Below, in pieces: positions 7,900 through 15,677 of a stretch of DNA of 64,000 nt. Source of the stretch: an uncultured Methanobrevibacter sp. (GTDB taxonomy: Archaea > Methanobacteriota > Methanobacteria > Methanobacteriales > Methanobacteriaceae). The translations under genes and the position numbers were made by a program. How positions within the stretch are numbered: the stretch's first letter is position 1; every line of letters starts with the position of its first letter. The notes under the pieces are model-generated. The model worked only from the letters and a program-made list of their open reading frames with translations, ran no database searches and was not told the origin of the DNA. The stretch spans positions 1 through 64,000 of the forward strand of contig NZ_CACXXB010000003.1 in the NCBI RefSeq assembly GCF_902771435.1, read 5' to 3'.

Positions 7900-10158
7900 A
7901 TGTCACTTGCTCGAAAAATGCTGAGGGATATAAAAATCAATAAAACGCAATTCATAGCAATATTCCTAATGGCATTTTTAGGTATCTTTGCTTACTGCGG
8001 GATATGTGGAGAGTATTATGGGCTTGTTCAAACTTCAGATGCATATTATGAACAGACAAATATGGCTGATGGTTGGATTTACAATTCTAGTTTTGATAAT
8101 GTTTCAGTTGATAAGATAACTAAATTTGCAACTGAAACAGACAGGCAGGCTGTTGTTCAATCAGTTTGTGATTTGGAAAATAATCCTGATGTTAAGCTGC
8201 ACTTTGTTGAGAAGGGAACGATATCTAAATTCTATTCAACGGAAGGTGAAGAATTCAACGCATCTGATGAGGATGGAGTATGGCTTGACTGTCGTTTTGC
8301 AGAAAAACGCAATCTTAAAGTGGGTGACAATGTCACTTTTGAATTCAATAATCAGACGATTACAAAGGAAATTAGGGGCCTGGGTTATTCTCCGGAATAT
8401 GTTTATGAATCCTCGCCCAATTCTATAACTCCTGATTTTTCACAGATGGGATTCGCTTACCTTTCACATAATGTCTATCCGAATAATTTGGATTATGATA
8501 CGTTACTTGTAAAGTATAACTCATCGGATGGTGATTTTAAAAAGAAACTTGATGATTCATTAAGCTATCTGTCATTCACTAAAAAGGATGACCATCTCAG
8601 CGTTTCTAAATTTGCCGATGAAATGACACAGCACAAAATGATGGGTGATGTCTTCCCGATAGTATTTATTTTAGTGACTTTTCTATCGCTTCTCACAACA
8701 ATGACAAGAATAGTTACACTTCAGAGGACTCAAATCGGAATCCTGAAGGCTGTCGGGTATAGGGACAATACAATTATTCTGCATTACATTTGTTATGGAT
8801 TTTTCCCGGTTTTGGCAGGGGCATTTCTAGGATTGGTTACAGGACCAGTGATAATTCCAAGGATGTTTTATCCGACAATGGCTGCAACGTATAGTATGCC
8901 GGTCTGGAATCCGGGTTTTGATATGAGTTTTATCTATATTGCTGCATTGATGGTCGTATCATCAGTTTTTGTGACATATCTGTCATGTCGAAGAATTTCA
9001 AAGGAAAATCCCGCAAACACATTAAGGCCAAAGGCTCCAAATACTTCTTCAAACAGTTTCATAGAAAGGTCAAATCTCTGGAGGCATTTAAGCTTTAATC
9101 TACGTTGGAACTGGCGTGATGCAAAAAGAAATAAATTCAGAGCACTGATGGCCATTGTAGGCGTAATGGGATGTGTCGGACTTCTGATTGCTGCATTTGG
9201 AATGAATGATTGCATGGGCGAGCTTAAAACATGGGAATATGATGATATCAGTCATTACGAATCAAAACTGCTTCTTTCAAGCAATGCCAATCCCATGGAA
9301 CTGTATTACATATTGAATGATACCAACGGCAGCTTTATCATGCAGCAATCTATCGAAATCAAGACAAATGACATGGAAGACACGGTAACGCTTCTGGTTT
9401 CAAATAACACTGATCTTATATCATATACCAACAGCAATAGAGAACCGATTGAGATTAAGGAAGGAAATGTATCAATGTCAACCAAACTTGCCCAAAAGTT
9501 TAATTTAAGCATTGGCGATAGGATTCAGTGGCATATAGTTGGAAGCGATGATTGGGTAACTTCCAAAATAGGTCAAATTCATGCAGAACCCGTTTCACAA
9601 GGTCTGATTATGTCTCCTGACACCCTGGAGGATCAGGGATTGAATTTCACGCCAACAAATATTCTGACTCCTGAAAAATTCGGTGAAAAATTTGATTCAA
9701 TCAAATCCGTTTCCAGCATTGACTCACTTGAAAAGAGTTGGGACCAGATAACAACCTCTGCAATGATGATGGTTTATGTGGTGATAGTGGTAGCGGTTGC
9801 ACTTGCAGTTTTGGTTTTATATAATTTGGAAATACTGTCATTTACAGAAATGGAAAGGGAAATTGCAACATTGAAGGTTTTAGGCTTTAAAACAAAGGTT
9901 TTAAGAAAGCTGCTTTTGACTCAAAACCTGATTTTCACAGCTATTGGTTTTGTTTTGGGCATTCCATTAGGATTTTACTTCATGACCCTTATGATGAATG
10001 CGGCCGGAGATTCGCTTTACTATATTCCTAAACTGGCTTGGGGAAATATCCTGCTTTCTGCTTTTATAACCTTTACAATATCCATTGTGGTTAATTTGCT
10101 GTTTTCAGATAAGATAAATGATTTGAACATGGTTGAAGCATTAAAGAATGTTGAATAG
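7900..10158 (+). CDS. FtsX-like ABC permease, tandem paralogue
   Basis: 752 residues. It aligns along its full length with the preceding permease: both begin ARKMLRDIKINKTQFIAIFLMAFLGI / AKKMFRDIRRHKTQFISIFLMAFLGV, share ADGWIY and YSPEYVY, and end with LSFTEMEREIATLKVLGFKTKVLRKLLLTQN. The topology is the same, about eight TM segments and two large outside domains. It has no ATPase gene of its own, so it probably shares the one at 4613, as a heterodimer or an alternative homodimer. The start ATG at 7900 has no clear ribosome site. The 307-base gap before it makes a separate promoter likely. Confidence 0.88.
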   Translation: MSLARKMLRDIKINKTQFIAIFLMAFLGIFAYCGICGEYYGLVQTSDAYYEQTNMADGWIYNSSFDNVSVDKITKFATETDRQAVVQSVCDLENNPDVKLHFVEKGTISKFYSTEGEEFNASDEDGVWLDCRFAEKRNLKVGDNVTFEFNNQTITKEIRGLGYSPEYVYESSPNSITPDFSQMGFAYLSHNVYPNNLDYDTLLVKYNSSDGDFKKKLDDSLSYLSFTKKDDHLSVSKFADEMTQHKMMGDVFPIVFILVTFLSLLTTMTRIVTLQRTQIGILKAVGYRDNTIILHYICYGFFPVLAGAFLGLVTGPVIIPRMFYPTMAATYSMPVWNPGFDMSFIYIAALMVVSSVFVTYLSCRRISKENPANTLRPKAPNTSSNSFIERSNLWRHLSFNLRWNWRDAKRNKFRALMAIVGVMGCVGLLIAAFGMNDCMGELKTWEYDDISHYESKLLLSSNANPMELYYILNDTNGSFIMQQSIEIKTNDMEDTVTLLVSNNTDLISYTNSNREPIEIKEGNVSMSTKLAQKFNLSIGDRIQWHIVGSDDWVTSKIGQIHAEPVSQGLIMSPDTLEDQGLNFTPTNILTPEKFGEKFDSIKSVSSIDSLEKSWDQITTSAMMMVYVVIVVAVALAVLVLYNLEILSFTEMEREIATLKVLGFKTKVLRKLLLTQNLIFTAIGFVLGIPLGFYFMTLMMNAAGDSLYYIPKLAWGNILLSAFITFTISIVVNLLFSDKINDLNMVEALKNVE

Positions 10159-10216
10159 TGTTGGTATATATTGCAATTAAGCGAAAACGAATACAAATAA
10201 ATAAAATGTTGATAAT

Positions 10217-10939
10217 ATGAATCTTGAAGAGACAATATATAAAAGACGATCAATCAGAAAGTATGATGACAATCCATTAGAACAGGAAACATTGGATGAA
10301 ATAAGGGAATTCATAGGAGATATTCCGGTTTTAAATCCTGATATCAAATGGAGTTATGAAATTGTCGGACCTAAAAATGTGAAGACTTTAATGAGATGGA
10401 AGGCTCCCCATTATCTGCTGATATTTTCCGAACCTAAGCAGAACTATCTCCAAAACATAGGATTCATATTTCAGCAGGTCGATTTGTTTTTGCAAAGTAA
10501 GGGAATTGGTGCATGTTGGATTGGTGCGGGAAGCCCTAAAAATTATGAAAATCCAAATCCTGAACATGAATTTGTTATCATGTTGGCGTTCGGCAATCCT
10601 GTGGGAGAACTCTACAGAAATAATGATCAGTTCAAAAGGAAAAATTTGGATGAAATCTCAGATATTGCAGATGAAAGGCTGATTCCTGCGCGTCTTGCTC
10701 CATCTGCCGCAAACTCACAGACATGGTATTTTAAACATAATGATGATGGCAGTTATGATATTTACAGGAATAGGCGCAGGTTAAATCTGAATAGCAGGAT
10801 GGTCAACTGGAATAAGATAGATATTGGCATTGCATTGGCTCATCTCTATATCTCAAATAGGGACACTTTTGGATTTACATTGGATAAACCGCATAAAGAG
10901 CTAAAAGGTAAAGTTTTTGAAATGAGCTTTGTAATCTGA
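10217..10939 (+). CDS. nitroreductase-family flavoprotein
   Basis: 240 residues. The N-terminus ETIYKRRSIRKYDDNPLEQETLDEI is the classic nitroreductase FMN-binding start (RRSIRKY). The middle, QVDLFLQSKGIGACWIGAG, and the second half, RLAPSAANSQTWYF, fit the TM1586-like group with a second, permuted FMN-facing motif. These enzymes reduce varied substrates with NAD(P)H; a role cannot be assigned. It lies 58 bases after the second permease in the same direction and may share its transcript. The 107-base gap after it contains the terminator of the converging gene. Confidence 0.8.
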   Translation: MNLEETIYKRRSIRKYDDNPLEQETLDEIREFIGDIPVLNPDIKWSYEIVGPKNVKTLMRWKAPHYLLIFSEPKQNYLQNIGFIFQQVDLFLQSKGIGACWIGAGSPKNYENPNPEHEFVIMLAFGNPVGELYRNNDQFKRKNLDEISDIADERLIPARLAPSAANSQTWYFKHNDDGSYDIYRNRRRLNLNSRMVNWNKIDIGIALAHLYISNRDTFGFTLDKPHKELKGKVFEMSFVI

Positions 10940-11016
10940 ATCTGTTATTTTGCAAAATTAGAATATTGTCTTAAAATAAGCAGTTATTCATATTAAATTA
11001 ATAAATAAAAAAAGTT

Positions 11017-11041
11017 CTTTAAAGAAATAAATTCTTTAAAG
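11017..11041 (-). terminator. terminator of the DUF4012 gene
   Basis: Perfect 10-bp arms CTTTAAAGAA and TTCTTTAAAG around a 5-base loop. On the minus strand the hairpin comes 6 bases after the stop and is followed by a run of T. It may also serve the converging nitroreductase transcript. Confidence 0.6.
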
Positions 11042-11046
11042 ACAAG

Positions 11047-11763
11047 TTATGAAATTTTATCAATTCCTTTAGTAGCAAGTAATTTTGTAAAGGAACCTTG
11101 AGGTTGCATTACGATATTTCCTTTGGAATATTCATTTAATGCAGTTTGTACCATTTTGCTCTTCTTATCTGGATCTTTTGTAAGGTTTGCAATTACTTTT
11201 GCAAGCTCCATTACCGCATCTCCTCTGGACATGTTTCCTTCAACATTTTCGTTACCAGGATATCCTTGGTATGCATCGTTTTGACGAACCATGTCTACTG
11301 CACTGAGGTTGCTTACTTCTCCATTTACGTATATAGGCCTAACACTATCAAGAATGCTGTCTATACCTTCATCATAAAGAAGAACTACTGCATCAGAGTG
11401 CATTCCAGTATTTGCTTCAACGATTTCCTGAGCATAGCGCATACCTACATCAACACCGTCCCAAAGACAGTCGTGCATCATCATACGTCCGCCAAGCCCT
11501 CCAGGCGCCGGTTGTGTAGGGTGTGACATTCCACCAGGGTATACTGGAGTGTAATTTACCAATGATCCATTTTCTAAATGAATCATAAATGCCATATCTA
11601 CTCCACCATTGGACTGTTCGTATTTATCTGAAGCTAATACAAGAATATCCTTACTTTCGGAAGTCAAATCCGGAGTCATGAATAAAGCTCCTGCAATAAG
11701 AGTCCATATTCCAATAAGAATAACAACAAGGATAGCTATAATTAGTTTCTTTGATCTAGTCAT
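11047..11763 (-). CDS. DUF4012-like membrane-anchored protein
   Basis: 238 residues. One N-terminal membrane segment (about 7-29, KLIIAILVVILIGIWTLIAGALF) anchors an outside domain. ILVLASDKYEQSNGGVDMAFMIHLENG and DAVVLLYDEGIDSILDSVRPIYVNGE are typical of the DUF4012 family, distantly like LytR-CpsA-Psr proteins. The function of archaeal members is unknown; a cell-surface role is plausible because the bulk of the protein lies outside. It is a single gene with its own terminator (11017-11041), and an A+T-rich promoter region on the minus strand at about 11764-11850. Confidence in the domain name is moderate. Confidence 0.65.
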   Translation of the reverse strand: MTRSKKLIIAILVVILIGIWTLIAGALFMTPDLTSESKDILVLASDKYEQSNGGVDMAFMIHLENGSLVNYTPVYPGGMSHPTQPAPGGLGGRMMMHDCLWDGVDVGMRYAQEIVEANTGMHSDAVVLLYDEGIDSILDSVRPIYVNGEVSNLSAVDMVRQNDAYQGYPGNENVEGNMSRGDAVMELAKVIANLTKDPDKKSKMVQTALNEYSKGNIVMQPQGSFTKLLATKGIDKIS

Positions 11764-11904
11764 TTTTCAATTCCTATACATTTATTTCAATTAATAAAAT
11801 TATAGTTATATGGTTATATTTAAAAATTAAATTATATAAAGTTTCTTTATATTTACATAATTTAACCAAATTTTTAATATAATTAAATTACATAATGAAT
11901 TTTA

Positions 11905-11924
11905 ATGAAATGAGTTGATTTCAT
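11905..11924. promoter_or_regulatory. inverted repeat before the DUF2124 gene
   Basis: Arms ATGAAAT (11905-11911) and ATTTCAT (11918-11924) with a 6-base spacer, 31 bases before the chosen start at 11956. It may be an operator at the transcription start or a small leader hairpin; nothing decides between them. Confidence 0.3.
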
Positions 11925-11955
11925 AAGATTTGTTATGGAAATTAGGGGTGAAAAA

Positions 11956-12420
11956 ATGGAAGATGCTTATGAATGGAAAGGTTTGAACGGTCAATTGGTA
12001 ACATTCAAAAAGGAAGTTGGGGATGCTCAAAAAATCACTTATATTGGGTCTCCTGGAGTTTGCACTCCATTTGCAGAGTTTTTGGCTTATTCTGTAAGGG
12101 ATAAGGAAAATCTTTTCTTTCCTCTGCTGAATGTCGAAGAGTGTCATGAGTTTGAGTCCAAATCATATGCAATGGTTTTGAAGGATGAAGTTTCAGACCC
12201 TCATGGCTCTGATGTAGTTGTATTGCTTGGCGGTTTGTCAATGCCGAAATATGATGTGGACACAGAGAAGCTGAATGTACTGGTTAAAGATATTCTAAAA
12301 GAAGACGGTCGGATAATTGGAGTGTGCTTCATGGACATGTTTACTAAGGCTGGCTGGCTGGATAAGGTTGATTTCGATTGTGTCATCGATGGAACTTTAA
12401 TTGGGGTTGTTAAAAAATAA
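11956..12420 (+). CDS. DUF2124 family protein
   Basis: 154 residues from the ATG at 11956, which has a good AGGGGTGA site; an in-frame ATG at 11935 lacks one. The sequence (ITYIGSPGVCTPFAEFLAYSVRD, DVVVLLGGLSMPKYDVD, GRIIGVCFMDMFTKAGW) fits DUF2124, a small family confined mostly to methanogens. The repeating strand-loop-helix pattern suggests a Rossmann-like alpha/beta fold. Conserved Cys residues occur in GVCTP and GVCFMD. No function is known to me. It stands alone between a minus-strand gene and the cad locus. Confidence 0.6.
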   Translation: MEDAYEWKGLNGQLVTFKKEVGDAQKITYIGSPGVCTPFAEFLAYSVRDKENLFFPLLNVEECHEFESKSYAMVLKDEVSDPHGSDVVVLLGGLSMPKYDVDTEKLNVLVKDILKEDGRIIGVCFMDMFTKAGWLDKVDFDCVIDGTLIGVVKK

Positions 12421-12440
12421 TCCCTTATTATTTTTTTACA

Positions 12441-12499
12441 TTAACATATCACAATATCATGATATGACAACATTTAAATAGATTAACATATCATAATAT
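12441..12499. promoter_or_regulatory. promoter and paired operators of the cad operon
   Basis: The stretch TTAACATATCA-Y-AATAT occurs twice (12441-12457 and 12483-12499), 42 bp apart, about four helical turns. Each copy runs into an inverted repeat: ATATCATGATAT at 12454-12465, and ACATAT-N4-ATATGT ending at 12500. A TATA box (TTTAAATA, 12473-12480) lies between them. The layout fits an ArsR-family repressor that clamps its own promoter. The message would begin close to the start codon, so it may be nearly leaderless. Confidence 0.6.
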
Positions 12500-12516
12500 G
12501 TAAATATATAATATAT

Positions 12517-12900
12517 GTGATGAATATGGAAAATAATAATCTTGAAAACAAAAATGATGATATGTGTGAAATTTTCGACTCTCATGAGGATGTTGTCAGT
12601 CGTGTAAAGAAACGCATACCTAATGAAAATGAATTCTCTGAGTTATCCGAATTCTTTAAGATATTTGGAAACCCGACAAGATTAAAAATTATTTCCCTGC
12701 TTTCAATCGAAGACTTGTGTGTTTGCGATATCTGTGAGGCGCTTGACCTGAACCAGACTACTGTTTCAAATCAGTTAAGGATATTGCGTGCAAACAATAT
12801 TGTCAAATATCAGAAGGAAGGAAAAATGGCAAGATATTCCCTTACAGACCTTCACATAGAAATGATTTACAAAGTAGGTTTTGAACATATATTAGAATAA
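12517..12900 (+). CDS. cadC: ArsR/SmtB-family metal-sensing repressor (CadC-like)
   Basis: 127 residues from GTG 12517; ATG codons at 12520 and 12526 are equally possible because no ribosome site is visible. The winged helix reads FKIFGNPTRLKIISLLSIEDLCVCDICEALDLNQTTVSNQLRILRANNIV. LCVCDI is the helix-3 Cys pair of CadC/ArsR sensors, and the N-terminal CEIFDSHEDVV resembles CadC, where the first Cys joins the metal site; the second N-terminal Cys of CadC is replaced here (D21, with H23 nearby). It likely releases DNA on binding Cd, Zn or Pb. The P-type ATPase gene follows 18 bases on. Confidence 0.85.
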   Translation: MMNMENNNLENKNDDMCEIFDSHEDVVSRVKKRIPNENEFSELSEFFKIFGNPTRLKIISLLSIEDLCVCDICEALDLNQTTVSNQLRILRANNIVKYQKEGKMARYSLTDLHIEMIYKVGFEHILE

Positions 12901-12918
12901 TTTTTAATTGGTGATATA

Positions 12919-15435
12919 ATGGTAGAAAATAGGTGTTATGATTCGGATTGTAATGATGAAAATTGTCGCAATCCAGAACATTACAATTACATCTGTTTAG
13001 ATCCGAATTGTGATGAAATTCACTGTGAAAATCCAGAACATTATAACAAGCAGTTACTTAGAGATTATCAGGCGAAAACTGATTTCAGCGTACATGATCA
13101 TAGTGAAAAAATAGATTATGATGAAGATGTTGATTTAAAGATTTGTGGTTGTCCTGATTGTGCAGACGATGATGACCATGACCATGATCACGAGCATCAT
13201 GACCATGAGCATCATCATAATCATGACCACGATCACGAGCATGAGCATCATGACCATGAGCATCATCATAATCATGACCATGAAGAGGATGTTTGCACTG
13301 ATGATGATTGTGGTTGTCATGACCACGATCACGAGCATCATGACCATGAGCATGAGCATAATCATGACCATGAAGAGGATGTTTGCACTGATGATGATTG
13401 TGGTTGTCATGACCACGATCACGAGCATGAGCATGATGATGACCCTGAGATCCGTCTTTGTGGTTGTCCGGATTGTGCAGATGATGATGACCACGGGCAT
13501 GATCACGGCCATGACCACGGGCATGGTGATGGAGAATTATTGGCTGAAGGAAAACCATTGTTATCCAATAGGCCAATCCAGATAATCGTTGCTAGTGGTA
13601 TATTATTCGTTTTAGGACATGTTTTTGAATGGTTGTCATTCAGTCCGACAGTTGTAACCATAACTTATATGGTTGGAGCAGTTATTGCCGGTTATGAAAT
13701 AGCCATTTCAGCTTATAAATCATTAGTCAAAAGACACACTGTTGGTCCTGCAATGTTATTATCAATTGCATGTATTGCATCATTTATCATTGGACATCCT
13801 GAAGAAGGGGCTGCGGTCACTTTCCTGTATTATATTGCAGAATTTTTAGAAGACTATGCCGAACTCAGGGCTGGACGTTCAATTAAAGCTTTGATTGAAA
13901 TCGCTCCGGATACTGCAAGAGTCAAAGTCGGTGATAATGAAGAAGTTAGAAATGTTGACGATGTTAATATCGGTGATATTGTTATTGTAAAACCGGGGGA
14001 TAAAGTTCCTTTGGATGGTGAAGTTATTTCAGGTTCATCTTCAGTCAATCAGGCTTCCATTACTGGTGAAAGCGTTCCAGTTTTAAAGCAAGTCGGAGAT
14101 GATGTATTTTCCGGAACAGTTAATGAAGATGGATATATGGAAATTAGAGTCACAACAGCGGCCAAAGATTCAGTCATCTCAAAAATCGTTACTTTGGTAA
14201 AACGCTCACAGCTCAACAGATCAGAAACTGAAACTCTGGTTGAAAGGGTAGCTAAATACTACACTCCTGTAATGATGGTTGGTGCACTTTGCGTTGCATT
14301 TATTCCTCCATTGTTGTTTGGCCAGAACCTTACAGATTGGGTTTATAAGGCACTTTCACTGCTGGTAATTTCATGTCCATGCGCATTTTTAATTTCAACA
14401 CCTGTTGGAATGGTGTCAGCAATCACTTCAGCCACCAGAAACGGAGTCATTATCAAGGGAAGTTCATATGTTGAGGAAATGCGTAACGTTAAAGCTGTAA
14501 TATTTGATAAGACCGGTACTTTAACAGAGGGAAAACTGATATTGGATGAGGTTAATGTTTTGGATGAAAGTTATTCTGAGGAGGACATTGTCAGAATAGC
14601 TTCCGCCATGGAATCCGAATCTTCCCACCCTATCGCTCAGGCAATCGTGGAGTATGCTAATGAAAATAATATAGCTTTTGACACTGTTGATGAGTTTAAG
14701 AATGTCCCTGGAAAGGGTATCCTTGCCAACATTAACGGCGAGCAGTTTTATGCGGCAAATGAATCATTGATTGAAGGAAGCTCCTTTGACATTTCAAGGG
14801 ATGAGATTAATAGGTATACCTCTAAAGGAAATACTATTATATTCATAGGTAATGCTGAAAGGGTCATTGGTTTTATTACAGTATCCGATAAAATCAGAGA
14901 CAATGCTTCAGAAGTTATAAGTGATTTAAAACAGAGAGGTGTCGAAACCGTAATGCTTACTGGGGATAATAAAATGGCTGCCAATAAGGTTGCTTCAGAA
15001 ATAGGCATTCAACATGTTTTCTCAAATCTGCTTCCTGAAGATAAGTTGAATATCCTGGATACAATCAGAAACAAATTCGGTGATGTTGCAATGGTCGGTG
15101 ACGGCATTAATGATGCACCGGCATTGGCACGTGCAAATATTGGTATTGCAATGGGTGCAGCAGGTTCTGATGTAGCTATTGAAACAGCAGATGTGGCATT
15201 GATGCAGGACGATATATCAAAACTTCCGTATCTGTTCTCTTTAAGCCATAAAACAATGGGCATTATCAAACAAAACATTACTTTTGCAATCACTATTAAA
15301 TTATTATGTGCAATACTTGCTATATTGGGTATCATAACCTTGATGATGTCTGTTGGTGTTGGAGACCTTGGATTAACCCTTCTGGTTATTTTAAACTCCT
15401 TTAGAATTGGAATGGTGAAAGATCCACTATTCTAA
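12919..15435 (+). CDS. cadA: heavy-metal P1B-type ATPase with His-rich N-terminus
   Basis: 838 residues. The N-terminus has two Cx4Cx4Cx4H units (residues 6-21 and 26-41), then about 120 residues dominated by His and Asp (about 87-205) with CTDDDCGCHDHDHEH repeats and CGCPDCADDDD units. The standard core follows: TGES (382-385), the membrane metal motif SCPC (485-488), phosphorylated D530 in DKTGT, an SSHP motif, and GDGIND (727-732). CPC in helix 6 marks exporters of soft or borderline metals (Zn, Cd, Pb; Cu or Ag less likely without a CopA-type domain). It replaces the usual ferredoxin-like metal domain with a His sponge. Control is through the adjacent CadC-like repressor. Confidence 0.93.
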   Translation: MVENRCYDSDCNDENCRNPEHYNYICLDPNCDEIHCENPEHYNKQLLRDYQAKTDFSVHDHSEKIDYDEDVDLKICGCPDCADDDDHDHDHEHHDHEHHHNHDHDHEHEHHDHEHHHNHDHEEDVCTDDDCGCHDHDHEHHDHEHEHNHDHEEDVCTDDDCGCHDHDHEHEHDDDPEIRLCGCPDCADDDDHGHDHGHDHGHGDGELLAEGKPLLSNRPIQIIVASGILFVLGHVFEWLSFSPTVVTITYMVGAVIAGYEIAISAYKSLVKRHTVGPAMLLSIACIASFIIGHPEEGAAVTFLYYIAEFLEDYAELRAGRSIKALIEIAPDTARVKVGDNEEVRNVDDVNIGDIVIVKPGDKVPLDGEVISGSSSVNQASITGESVPVLKQVGDDVFSGTVNEDGYMEIRVTTAAKDSVISKIVTLVKRSQLNRSETETLVERVAKYYTPVMMVGALCVAFIPPLLFGQNLTDWVYKALSLLVISCPCAFLISTPVGMVSAITSATRNGVIIKGSSYVEEMRNVKAVIFDKTGTLTEGKLILDEVNVLDESYSEEDIVRIASAMESESSHPIAQAIVEYANENNIAFDTVDEFKNVPGKGILANINGEQFYAANESLIEGSSFDISRDEINRYTSKGNTIIFIGNAERVIGFITVSDKIRDNASEVISDLKQRGVETVMLTGDNKMAANKVASEIGIQHVFSNLLPEDKLNILDTIRNKFGDVAMVGDGINDAPALARANIGIAMGAAGSDVAIETADVALMQDDISKLPYLFSLSHKTMGIIKQNITFAITIKLLCAILAILGIITLMMSVGVGDLGLTLLVILNSFRIGMVKDPLF
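13171..13530 (+). repeat. tandem coding repeats for His/Asp-rich region
   Basis: The DNA for the His-rich domain is internally repeated. A segment beginning GAAGAGGATGTTTGCACTG occurs at about 13282 and again 90 bp later (13372), with nearly identical flanks, and CATGACCATGAGCATCATC also recurs. Such repeats can expand or contract in frame, changing the number of metal-binding units. Confidence 0.75.
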
Positions 15436-15497
15436 TTTTATTTTTTCTCTTTTTTTTAATTTTTTTTTTAGTTTTTGGCATTCTCACAATTATTCCT

Positions 15498-15637
15498 AAG
15501 TAATACTTTTTTCTTATTTAATCGTAATTTTTATATAGTCTTAAATTTATAATATTTAATTGTAATATCTTTATGGAAATAAGTATTACTTATTTCTTAA
15601 TTTTTTATAATTTAGTAATAACTAAAGCGATATTACT
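15498..15637. promoter_or_regulatory. control region of importer 1: three AAGTA-W-TACTT-type boxes
   Basis: The 242 bases before the first binding-protein gene hold three related sites. An exact AAGTAATACTT lies at 15498-15508, just upstream of a TATA box (TTTTTATATAG, about 15528-15538). A 21-bp perfect inverted repeat centred on AAGTATTACTT lies at 15576-15596. A split version, AGTAATA-N10-TATTACT, lies at 15614-15637. Two sites are downstream of the presumed start, which fits repression. The same box recurs at every unit of this locus. Confidence 0.7.
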
Positions 15638-15677
15638 TTTGATTGAATTTAAAATAATTTTTGATGAGGAATAAAAA

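Noticed and set aside
7734-7943. Plus-strand open frame between the FtsX permeases
   Set aside because: It has low-complexity hydrophobic composition, no ribosome site, and overlaps the start of the second permease.
13085-13585. Long open frames on both strands across the His-rich ATPase region
   Set aside because: They arise from the CAT/GAC repeat composition. Their translations are low-complexity (runs of Met/Ile/Val/Thr or His) and they lie wholly within the clear P-type ATPase gene.
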